14,684 nt of DNA from CAZVUW01 sp964629825. Lineage in GTDB: Bacteria > Actinomycetota > Nitriliruptoria > Euzebyales > Egibacteraceae. The DNA lies in contig CAZVUW010000081.1 of assembly GCA_964629825.1 (NCBI GenBank), forward strand, positions 1 to 14,684. The letters run 5' to 3'. The translations under genes were made by a program, and so were the position numbers. Of this stretch, positions 7,309 through 13,857 are shown piece by piece. The notes beneath the pieces were generated by a model. The model worked only from the letters and a program-made list of their open reading frames with translations. It made no database searches and was not told the DNA's origin. How positions within the stretch are numbered: the first letter of the stretch is position 1; each line of letters begins with the position of its first letter.

Positions 7309-8244
7309 ATGGCGGGCGGAGCGCAAGGGGCGTCCCTGGATCGGGTCGGCGCCCTGGTGCTGACCTACCGAAGGCCGAAGCTCGCCACCGAGGTGGTGCG
7401 CGGCCTGATCGAGCGCGAGGGCCTGTCCCCCGAGCGCGTGCTGCTGGTCGTGAACGGAGAGGGCGGGCTGGACGACCCGCTGCTCGAATCCGAGATCGCG
7501 GTGCTGCGGCTGGACGACAACCTCGGCCCGGCCGGCGGCTACCGCGAGGGCCTGCTGCACGCCCTCGACGTCCTGGGGGGCGACTGGCTCTACATCTGCG
7601 AGGACGACGTGGGCCTGTTCGACCTGCCGACGCCGCGGCTGGCGGGGTTGCTGGAGCGGATCGAGCGGCTGCCGCGCGACGGGGCCGACCCGGTCGGGGC
7701 CGTGGTCGCCTACGGCCGCGACCTCAACCCCCGCACCGGCATCACCACGCCGCACCGGCCGGGCGCCGGCGACTTCGACCCCGTGGACGTCGCCGCCTGG
7801 GGGGCGACGCTCCTGTCCCTGGATGTGGTCCGCAGCGGCGTGCTGCCGGACGGCGAGCTGTTCTTCGGCTACGAGGACTTCGACTTCTGGCTGCGCATGC
7901 GGACGAAGGGCTTCCGGCTGCTGCTCGACAACCCGACCGCCAGGGCCGTCGAGCGCAACGTCCTCGACGCCGGTCGCGAGGAGGCTCACGCCGGGCGCCG
8001 GCCGGTCGACGCCCAGGAGCCGTGGCGGCGCTACTACGAGGCACGGAACTTCTTCCACCTGGCCCGCCGCCACGGGCACCTCGGCTGGACCCTGATGCAC
8101 GGGCTCAAGACCCTTCGCCGCATGCAGGTGTCCGCCACGGCCGCGCACCGCAGCGCGGCCGCGAGGGGCTTCTGGGACGGGCTGCGCGGTCGCAACGGCA
8201 AGAACCCCGCCTTCCTGCGCCAGGCCGGTGAGCTGGATGGCTGA
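7309..8244 (+). CDS. GT2 family glycosyltransferase (GlfT1/rhamnosyltransferase-like)
   Basis: This 311-residue GT-A-fold transferase has the nucleotide-sugar strand ALVLTYRRP (15-23), the segment NLGPAGGYREGL (71-82), the metal-binding acidic motif EDD (98-100) and the acceptor/catalytic segment FFGYEDFDFWLRM (185-197). A basic, aromatic region RYYEARNFFHLARRH (241-255) is typical of this subgroup and may touch the membrane or a lipid acceptor. It should add one sugar to a growing glycan on the cytoplasmic face; donor and acceptor are unknown. ATG 7309 has GGGGGAG at 7297-7303, 5 nt away. It shares the same motifs with the GT2 at 11073-11948, so the two are probably related by an old duplication. 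Its 3' end overlaps the first sulfotransferase gene. Confidence 0.9.
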   Translation: MAGGAQGASLDRVGALVLTYRRPKLATEVVRGLIEREGLSPERVLLVVNGEGGLDDPLLESEIAVLRLDDNLGPAGGYREGLLHALDVLGGDWLYICEDDVGLFDLPTPRLAGLLERIERLPRDGADPVGAVVAYGRDLNPRTGITTPHRPGAGDFDPVDVAAWGATLLSLDVVRSGVLPDGELFFGYEDFDFWLRMRTKGFRLLLDNPTARAVERNVLDAGREEAHAGRRPVDAQEPWRRYYEARNFFHLARRHGHLGWTLMHGLKTLRRMQVSATAAHRSAAARGFWDGLRGRNGKNPAFLRQAGELDG

Positions 8245-9208
8245 GCCTGCCGCGCCGTATCCGGTCGAGGGGCGGACGCCGTTCCTGTTCGTCGTCGGCT
8301 GCGGGCGCTCCGGCACGACGCTGCTGCGGGCGATGCTGGCCTCGCACCCCGAGCTCGCCGTGCCGCCCGAGTCGCACTTCATCCCGCACCTGGCGCGCCG
8401 GCACCGCCGCTACGAGCGCGACGACGGCCTGGCAGTGGACGCCCTGTGCTCCGACCTGGCCGGCAACCGCTGGTTCCAGCGCTGGGACCTCGACGTCGCC
8501 GGGGTCCGCTCGGCCATGGCGGAGGCGGCGCCCGCCGACCTGGCCGCGGCGCTGCGCGTCCTGTACCAGCAGTACGCCCTCGCCCAGGGCAAGGCGCGCT
8601 ACGCGGACAAGACGCCGCCCTACGTCCTGCACATCGCGCTGCTGGCGCGGCTGTTCCCGGAGGCCGTCTTCGTGCACCTGATCCGTGACGGCCGCGACGT
8701 GGCGCTGTCGCTGATGCGCGCAAGCTTCGGACCGGACGACTTCACGACCGCGGTGCTCACCTGGCGGCGCCATGTGCTGCGCGGCCGGACGGGGGGCCGC
8801 AGCGTCGGGCCGGGCCGCTACATCGAGGTGCGCTACGAGGACCTGGTCGACGACCCGGAGCAGCAGCTGCGCCGCATCGGCGAGCTGGCTGGATTCCCGT
8901 TCGACCCCGCGATGCTTGACTACCATCGGAAGGCGGCCGACGTGCTATCCGGGGTCGGCCGCCCCGATCAGCACCAGAACCTCCGCCAGCCGCTCACCCG
9001 GGTGCGCGACTGGCGCGCCGAGCTGACGCCCGCCCAGCGCGAGCAGTTCGAGGCGCTAGCGGGGGGTCTGCGCGCCCAGCTCGGGTACGAGTCGGGCGCG
9101 CCCACGGTGCGGCCGACGGTGCGTGCGACCGCCTTGGGGCGCAGGGCGGCCACGACCGCCTCCCGCGCAGGCACCCGCGCGGTGAAGCGCCTGACCCGGC
9201 AGGGCTGA
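8237..9208 (+). CDS. Sulfotransferase family protein (first of a tandem pair)
   Basis: This 323-residue cytosolic-type sulfotransferase has the 5'-phosphosulfate loop VGCGRSGTTLLRAML (20-34), the KTP segment (125-127) and the 3'-phosphate-binding stretch HLIRDGRDVALS (147-158), followed by RYEDLVDDP (199-207). The family moves sulfate from PAPS to a hydroxyl or amine, here probably on a sugar. ATG 8237 is preferred because GGTGAG lies 4 nt upstream; an in-frame GTG at 8228 would add three residues. It overlaps the upstream GT2 by 8 nt. The C-terminal 40 residues are rich in Arg and Ala and lack predicted secondary motifs. No signal peptide or membrane span is seen, so sulfation would precede export. 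The next gene is a close paralogue 21 nt downstream. Confidence 0.9.
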   Translation: MAEPAAPYPVEGRTPFLFVVGCGRSGTTLLRAMLASHPELAVPPESHFIPHLARRHRRYERDDGLAVDALCSDLAGNRWFQRWDLDVAGVRSAMAEAAPADLAAALRVLYQQYALAQGKARYADKTPPYVLHIALLARLFPEAVFVHLIRDGRDVALSLMRASFGPDDFTTAVLTWRRHVLRGRTGGRSVGPGRYIEVRYEDLVDDPEQQLRRIGELAGFPFDPAMLDYHRKAADVLSGVGRPDQHQNLRQPLTRVRDWRAELTPAQREQFEALAGGLRAQLGYESGAPTVRPTVRATALGRRAATTASRAGTRAVKRLTRQG

Positions 9209-9215
9209 GGAACTC

Positions 9216-9221
9216 GAGGAG
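9216..9221 (+). promoter_or_regulatory. Ribosome binding site that supports a TTG start
   Basis: GAGGAG lies 8 nt before TTG 9230. No ATG or GTG lies in frame between the preceding stop (9206-9208) and the PAPS-binding loop, so TTG 9230 is the only reasonable start for the second sulfotransferase. Confidence 0.7.
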
Positions 9222-9229
9222 CTGCACCC

Positions 9230-10216
9230 TTGTTCACCTTCATAGTCGGCTGCGGGCGGTCGGGCACGACCCTCCTGCGCGCCATGCTGGACTCCCACGG
9301 GCAGCTTGCGATCCCGCCGGAGTCCTACTTCCTCATCCCCACGCTGCGGATCGGGGGCGGCCGCACGCCGCTGCCCGACGAGCGCGTGGAGGCGCTGCTC
9401 GAGACGATCATCGAGTTCCCCTCCTTCGCCGAGTGGCAGCTGCCCGCCGATGTGGCGCGCGAGCGCGTGCGTGCCGCCCGTCCACGCTCGGCCGCGGAGC
9501 TGCTGACGACGCTCTACGCGACCTACGCCGAGGTGCACGGCAAGCCGCGCTATGGGGACAAGACCCCCTACCACGTGCGCCACATCGAGCGGCTGGCCGC
9601 CGACTTCCCCGACGCGCGCTTCGTCCACCTCCTGCGCGACGGCCGCGACGTGGCCGCGTCGCTGGTGAAGTCGCACTTCGGGCCGACGTCCATCCCGGCG
9701 GGGGCGCTGTTCTGGCGCCGGCACGTCGAGGAGGGCCGGGCGGCGGGCGCGCGGCTGCCGGCCGACCGCTACATGGAGGTGCGCTACGAGGACCTGGTCT
9801 CGACGCCGGAGGAGACCCTGCAGCGGCTGGTCGCCTTCCTCGGGATGACCTTCGACCGCGGGATGCTGACCTACCACGAGCGCGCCGACGAGCTGCTCGG
9901 CGGCATGCGCCGCGCAGACCACCTCCAGGGCATCGCCCGCCCGCCCGCCAAGCGCAGCGACTGGCGCAAGACCATGTCGAAGCGCGACGTCACGCTGTTC
10001 GACCTGCTCGCCGGCGACCTGGCCGAGGAGCTCGGCTACGAGCGTCCGTCGGTCAACCCGACCGCGGCAGAGCGGCTGTCCGCCACCGCCTGGCGGGCAC
10101 GCGAGGAGCTCGCCGCCCGCGCGGCCAGCCTGCGCGCCCGTCGAGCCAACCGGTTGCGCGCTGCCAAACTGGCCTCAGGAGCGGCCGGCCGGACGGCCGA
10201 AGGGGAGGTGGCGTGA
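9230..10216 (+). CDS. Sulfotransferase family protein (second of a tandem pair), TTG start
   Basis: This 328-residue protein begins only a few residues before its 5'-phosphosulfate loop, FIVGCGRSGTTLLRAML (4-20). KTP lies at 111-113, HLLRDGRDVAAS at 133-144 and RYEDLVSTP at 185-193. All landmarks line up with the sulfotransferase just upstream, and the P-loop core is nearly identical, which indicates a tandem duplication followed by divergence of the acceptor-facing middle part. The very short N-terminus before the first beta-strand is unusual but is imposed by an in-frame stop 21 nt upstream. The C-terminus is an Arg/Ala-rich helical tail of about 45 residues. Its stop overlaps the next ATG by one base (TGATG). 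Different acceptor positions or sugars for the two copies are an inference. Confidence 0.9.
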   Translation: MFTFIVGCGRSGTTLLRAMLDSHGQLAIPPESYFLIPTLRIGGGRTPLPDERVEALLETIIEFPSFAEWQLPADVARERVRAARPRSAAELLTTLYATYAEVHGKPRYGDKTPYHVRHIERLAADFPDARFVHLLRDGRDVAASLVKSHFGPTSIPAGALFWRRHVEEGRAAGARLPADRYMEVRYEDLVSTPEETLQRLVAFLGMTFDRGMLTYHERADELLGGMRRADHLQGIARPPAKRSDWRKTMSKRDVTLFDLLAGDLAEELGYERPSVNPTAAERLSATAWRAREELAARAASLRARRANRLRAAKLASGAAGRTAEGEVA

Positions 10217-11076
10217 TGGCGAGGGCGGCGACCAACGTCCGCCGCGCGGTGGCCCGCGCCCTGCCGGCCGGCGCCCGCAAGCGGCTGCGCCGCATGACCG
10301 GCCGGGTCGCCCCCTGGGAGCCGGGCGCCGAGCTGACCGCACCCCCGCCGCCGCCGGGCACGTCCACCGGCGCGCCGGACTTCGTCGGCGTCGGGGCGCA
10401 GAAGGCCGGCACGTCGTGGTGGTTCGCGATGCTGCTCAACCACCCGGGCGTGTACCGGCCCGAGGGCGTCCACAAGGAGCTGCACTACTTCTCGCGCTTC
10501 TGGAACCGCGAGTTCACCGACGCCGACGTGGCCGCCTACCACGCCTGGTTCCCCAAGCCCGCGGGGGCGCTGACGGGCGAGTGGACGCCGATCTACATGG
10601 TCCAGCACTGGACCACGCCGCTGCTGAGGCGCTCCGCACCGGACGCCAAGATCCTGGTGCTGCTGCGCGACCCCGTCGAGCGCTACCAGTCCGGCGTCAC
10701 CCACTACGCCAAGCGCGGGCACGTGCTCGACCAGCGCATCGCCGTGGAGGCCTTCATCCGCGGCCAGTACGCCCAGCAGCTGCGCTGGCTCTACGCGCAC
10801 TACCCCCGCGAGCAGGTGCTGGTGCTCCAGTACGAGCGCTGCCGTGCCGAGCCGGCGGCCGAGCTGCGGCGCACGCTCGAGTTCCTGGGTCTGGATCTCG
10901 ACCACACCCCCGACTTCTCCCACCGCGTGAACGCCACGCGTGGGGAGAAGGTCGGGCTGGCCGAGGACCGTCGCCGCCAGCTGGTCGAGCTGTACAGCGA
11001 CGAGGTCCGCGCTCTGGTCGACCTGAACTGCGGCATCGACCCGGGCCTGTGGCCCAACTTCAGGCATCTGGCGTGA
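10216..11076 (+). CDS. Sulfotransferase, heparan-sulfate-sulfotransferase-like subgroup
   Basis: This 286-residue sulfotransferase is of a different subgroup from the two before it. It has the PAPS loop VGAQKAGTSWWFAML (58-72), HKELHYFSRFW (86-96) with the Lys-Glu pair typical of glycan O- and N-sulfotransferases, GEWTPIY (121-127) and the 3'-phosphate-binding RDPVERYQSGVTHY (151-164). The segment YAQQLRWLYAHYP (185-197) and the FLGL tail element (223-226) are also seen in bacterial and animal polysaccharide sulfotransferases. The N-terminal 55 residues are basic and then Pro-rich, possibly a tether. ATG 10216 is preceded by GGGGAGGTG at 10202-10210, 5 nt away, so the start is well supported. 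It overlaps the next gene by GTGA. The exact sulfated position is unknown. Confidence 0.9.
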   Translation: MARAATNVRRAVARALPAGARKRLRRMTGRVAPWEPGAELTAPPPPPGTSTGAPDFVGVGAQKAGTSWWFAMLLNHPGVYRPEGVHKELHYFSRFWNREFTDADVAAYHAWFPKPAGALTGEWTPIYMVQHWTTPLLRRSAPDAKILVLLRDPVERYQSGVTHYAKRGHVLDQRIAVEAFIRGQYAQQLRWLYAHYPREQVLVLQYERCRAEPAAELRRTLEFLGLDLDHTPDFSHRVNATRGEKVGLAEDRRRQLVELYSDEVRALVDLNCGIDPGLWPNFRHLA

Positions 11077-11948
11077 CCACCACGGCTTCGTCGGCAGGCG
11101 AGAGCACCCGGCCGGGCATCGCTCCGGTCATGACGCTGGTGCTCACCTACAACGCCCCCCGGGCGCTGGAGCGCTGTCTGACCGCCATCGCCGCCCAGAC
11201 GGTCAGGCCGTCCACCGTGGTGGTGGTGGACAACGCCGGCTCGACGCCGACCGAGGAGGTCGTCGCGCGGGTCGAGGGGCTGGACGTCCAGATCCTGCGG
11301 CTGGCGAGCAACACCGGCCCCGCCGGAGGGCATGCCGCCGGGCTGCGCCACTTCCTCGCATCCGACCTGCCGCAGGCCTGGGTCATGGACGACGACTGCG
11401 TCCCCGAGCCCACCTGCCTGGAGGAGCTCGAGGCCGAGCGGCGCAAGCACGACCGACCCGCCCTCGTCTTCCCGACCTGGATCGATGAGCCCAGCGGCGA
11501 GGTCGTGAACTGGCCCGCATGGTGCGGGTTCCTCCTGGCACGCGAGGTCGTCGAGGACGTCGGACTGCCCCGCGAGGACTTCTTCTGGTGGGCGGAGGAC
11601 ACCGAGTACCTGCACTTCCGCATCCCGGTGGCGGGCCATCCCGTCGCCCGTGCGGAGGCGGCCCGGGTGCTCCACGGACGCGTGCGGGCCGGCGCCCGCA
11701 AGCCGGCCTGGAAGGTCTACTACGAGGTCCGCAACTCGGTGTACTACCGCCTGTGGGTGCAGCGCCGTCGGGGCCGCCGCTTCTACCGCCTCGGCCGGAC
11801 GCTCCTGCGCATGCTCGGTGGCGTCCTCCTGCGCGAGGACGACCGGCCCCGCAAGCTGTGGATGTACGTGCGCGGGGTCTTCGACGGACTGTTTGGGCGC
11901 CTCGGCAAGCGGGTGCCGGTAGAGATCGCGGAGCAGCCGCGCCCATGA
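11073..11948 (+). CDS. GT2 family glycosyltransferase (GlfT1-like)
   Basis: This 291-residue GT-A-fold enzyme has the donor strand TLVLTYNAP (21-29), VVVDNAGS (51-58), NTGPAGGHAAGL (80-91), the metal-binding DDD (106-108) and FFWWAEDTEYLHF (170-182). The later VYYEVRNSVYY (215-225) matches the aromatic/basic patch in the first GT2 of this operon. The NTGPAGG plus MDDD combination is typical of the GlfT1/rhamnosyltransferase type, so a galactofuranosyl or deoxyhexosyl donor is possible, not shown. GTG 11073 overlaps the previous stop (GTGA). An alternative ATG at 11130 would trim the low-complexity first 19 residues but lacks a ribosome binding site. The 3' end overlaps the GT4 gene by ATGA. 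Confidence 0.9.
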   Translation: MTTTASSAGESTRPGIAPVMTLVLTYNAPRALERCLTAIAAQTVRPSTVVVVDNAGSTPTEEVVARVEGLDVQILRLASNTGPAGGHAAGLRHFLASDLPQAWVMDDDCVPEPTCLEELEAERRKHDRPALVFPTWIDEPSGEVVNWPAWCGFLLAREVVEDVGLPREDFFWWAEDTEYLHFRIPVAGHPVARAEAARVLHGRVRAGARKPAWKVYYEVRNSVYYRLWVQRRRGRRFYRLGRTLLRMLGGVLLREDDRPRKLWMYVRGVFDGLFGRLGKRVPVEIAEQPRP

Positions 11949-13009
11949 CCGCACCGCAGACCCTGCACGTCATAACCGACGCCGACCGCCGCGGCGCCCA
12001 GGTCTTCGCCCACGACCTGCACGAGCGCTTCGGCGTCGAGGGCTGGCCGTCCCGGACGGTCGCGCTGGCACCCGCCGCCCATGGCAGCGCCCTGCCGGTC
12101 CAGGTGCTTGGTGCCACGAGGACCGCCCCGTCGACGCTGCTCGCCCTGCGCCGCCAGCTGGCCACGGCGGACGTCGCCGTGGCGCACGGCTCGACCACTC
12201 TTCCCGCCTGCGCGATCGCCGGCGTGGGCGTGAGCACGCCGTTCGTCTACCGGCAGATCAGCGACCAGCTCTTCTGGGCGGGAAGCACCGGGCGACGGCT
12301 GCGGACCAGCGCCTTCCTGCGGCGCGCCGCGCGTGTGGTCGCGCTCTGGTCGGGCGCCGCCGACGTCCTGGTCGAGCACTTCGGCGTCGACCGCAGGCGC
12401 ATCGACATCATCCCGAACGGCGTCCCCGCCGAGCGCTTCCCCGAGCTCGGCGAGGGGGCCCGGCTGGCCGCACGCACCGAGCTGGGGCTAGACCTCGACC
12501 GGCCGACCCTGGTCTCGATCGGCGCGCTCGTGCCAGAGAAGGGCGTCGACCTGGCAGTGCGGATCGCGGCGGCGATCCCCGATGCGCAGCTGCTGGTCGT
12601 CGGCGGCGGCCCTGAGAACGAGCGGCTCCAGCGCCTCGCCGAGGAGGCCGCCCCCGGGCGCGTTCGGTTCCGCGGGCCGGTGTCGGAGCCGTCCAAGGTC
12701 TACGCCGCCGCCGACGTCGTGCTGCTGCCGAGCCGTGGCGGCGACAGCATGCCGGCCGTGCTGATCGAGGCCGCGTTCACCGGACGCGCCGCCGTCTCCA
12801 CCACGATCGGGGGCATCGTCGACATCATCGTCCCCGGCAGCACCGGCGAGCTGGTCGAGCCGGACGACCTCGACGCCCTGATCGCCGCCACCCGCACCGC
12901 CCTTGAGCAGGCGGACTCGTACGGGACCGCCGCGCGCAAGCACGCTCTGGAGCGGTTCGAGATCGCCGTCGTCGCGCGCGCCTGGCAGGACGTGCTCCGT
13001 GGCCTCTGA
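11945..13009 (+). CDS. GT4 family glycosyltransferase (GT-B fold)
   Basis: This 354-residue retaining-type transferase has a variable N-terminal Rossmann half beginning LHVITDADRRGAQVF (7-21). Its C-terminal half has IIPNGV (155-160), SIGALVPEKGVDLAV (191-205) with the phosphate-binding Lys199, LLVVGGGPE (216-224) and the donor-site segment DSMPAVLIEA (267-276). In the usual E-x7-E pair the first Glu is replaced by Asp267, while Glu275 is kept. The IGGIVDII loop (288-295) contacts the nucleotide in the family. It adds a sugar in the cytoplasm before export; the donor is unknown. ATG 11945 lies in an ATGA overlap with the preceding GT2, and the 3' end overlaps the following GT2 by 11 nt. Confidence 0.92.
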   Translation: MTAPQTLHVITDADRRGAQVFAHDLHERFGVEGWPSRTVALAPAAHGSALPVQVLGATRTAPSTLLALRRQLATADVAVAHGSTTLPACAIAGVGVSTPFVYRQISDQLFWAGSTGRRLRTSAFLRRAARVVALWSGAADVLVEHFGVDRRRIDIIPNGVPAERFPELGEGARLAARTELGLDLDRPTLVSIGALVPEKGVDLAVRIAAAIPDAQLLVVGGGPENERLQRLAEEAAPGRVRFRGPVSEPSKVYAAADVVLLPSRGGDSMPAVLIEAAFTGRAAVSTTIGGIVDIIVPGSTGELVEPDDLDALIAATRTALEQADSYGTAARKHALERFEIAVVARAWQDVLRGL

Positions 13010-13775
13010 CAGCGCCGACCGAAGATCACCGGGCACGGCCCAGGGCCCGGTCGTGTCCATCTGCATCGTGAGCTACGAGGCCCGCGACTACCTCGCGCGC
13101 TGCCTCGAGAGCATTCGCGCCCACACGCGGCTGCCGCACGAGGTCGTGATCGTCGACAACGCCTCGGGCCCGGCCACGCGCGAGCTGCTGGCCTCGCTGG
13201 ACTACGCCAACGTGATCCTCAACGAGGAGAACCGCCTGTGGTGCCCGGCCATGAACCAGGCGCTTCGGGCCGCCAACCCTCGTTCGCGCTTCCTCCTGCT
13301 GCTCAACCCCGACATCGAGGTGCTGCGCGACGACTGGCTCGAGCGCATGGTCATGGCCATGGCCGGCCCGCGGATCGGCCTGGTCGGCACCGAGCACAAC
13401 TTCCGCGCCCTCACCCCGACCTTCGGCGCGCTCGACGGAAGCTGCCTGCTGGTGCGGCGCGAGCTGCTCGAGGACCCCGCCATCGGCTACCTCGACGAGA
13501 GCCTGCCGTGGAACGGCTCGCCCTTCGTCCTCACCGCCCGTGCCTGGAAGCGCGGCTGGGGCTACCGCCTGATGCCGCCGCGACCCCGCCTGGTCGTGCA
13601 CCACGGCGGCCGCTCGCGCGCCGAGGCGTCCAAGCCCGTGCGCAACCGCCCCATCAACCACCGCGCCCTGCTCGAGCGCGAAGGCTTCAACCCGCGCCGC
13701 CCCGCCCGCCCCATCCGCGTCCTGCGGCGCTGGCTGATCAACCTGGGCCGCCCCCAGATCCCAACCGGCCCGTAG
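12999..13775 (+). CDS. GT2 family glycosyltransferase, last gene of the operon
   Basis: This 258-residue GT-A protein has VSICIVSYEARDYLARCLES (19-38), VVIVDNAS (49-56), the donor/metal motif LLNPDIEV (101-108) and a core ending near the GRSR segment (204-207). The usual Asn-x-Gly segment reads ENRLWCPAMNQAL (77-89). This is the NPD type, unlike the EDD/DDD type of the two earlier GT2 enzymes, so it comes from a different branch. The C-terminal 45 residues are Arg- and Pro-rich and may bind the membrane surface. GTG 12999 sits 8 nt after CAGGA and within the end of the GT4 gene. Open frame further upstream (from 12903) reads through GT4 coding sequence and has no family resemblance. A convergent palindrome follows the TAG stop. 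Confidence 0.88.
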   Translation: MASDSADRRSPGTAQGPVVSICIVSYEARDYLARCLESIRAHTRLPHEVVIVDNASGPATRELLASLDYANVILNEENRLWCPAMNQALRAANPRSRFLLLLNPDIEVLRDDWLERMVMAMAGPRIGLVGTEHNFRALTPTFGALDGSCLLVRRELLEDPAIGYLDESLPWNGSPFVLTARAWKRGWGYRLMPPRPRLVVHHGGRSRAEASKPVRNRPINHRALLEREGFNPRRPARPIRVLRRWLINLGRPQIPTGP

Positions 13776-13779
13776 ACGT

Positions 13780-13824
13780 CCGGTGTTGTTTTCGACGGAC
13801 ATGTCCGTCGAGAACAACATCCGG
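13780..13824. terminator. Long palindrome between convergent genes, probable bidirectional terminator
   Basis: An 18-bp stem centred between 13801 and 13802 (13784-13801 with 13802-13819) has one G-T wobble (13791 with 13812). It is prolonged by four more CCGG/CCGG pairs beyond a single bulged T (13820). There is almost no loop. It sits 4 nt after the plus-strand TAG and 33 nt before the minus-strand stop. Neither side carries a poly-T tail outside the stem, so it would be a tail-less hairpin terminator or have another role. Confidence 0.6.
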
Positions 13825-13837
13825 GCGGGCCCGCCCG
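13822..13837. repeat. Perfect 16-bp GC palindrome abutting the convergent hairpin
   Basis: CGGGCGGG followed directly by CCCGCCCG is a perfect inverted repeat that shares three bases with the foot of the preceding hairpin. The two structures would compete for these bases. It may add to termination for transcripts coming from the minus-strand gene. Confidence 0.5.
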
Positions 13838-13857
13838 ACATCTGAGCATTGGGGGTC

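Noticed and set aside
9433..10215. N-terminal extension of the third sulfotransferase
   Set aside because: The frame reads through the second sulfotransferase gene in another phase and gives Arg/Ala-rich sequence with no family resemblance; ATG 10216 has a strong ribosome binding site.
12903..12998. Longer start for the last GT2
   Set aside because: The extra residues lie within the GT4 coding region in another phase and are Ser/Arg-rich; GTG 12999 is close to the conserved first strand and has CAGGA upstream.
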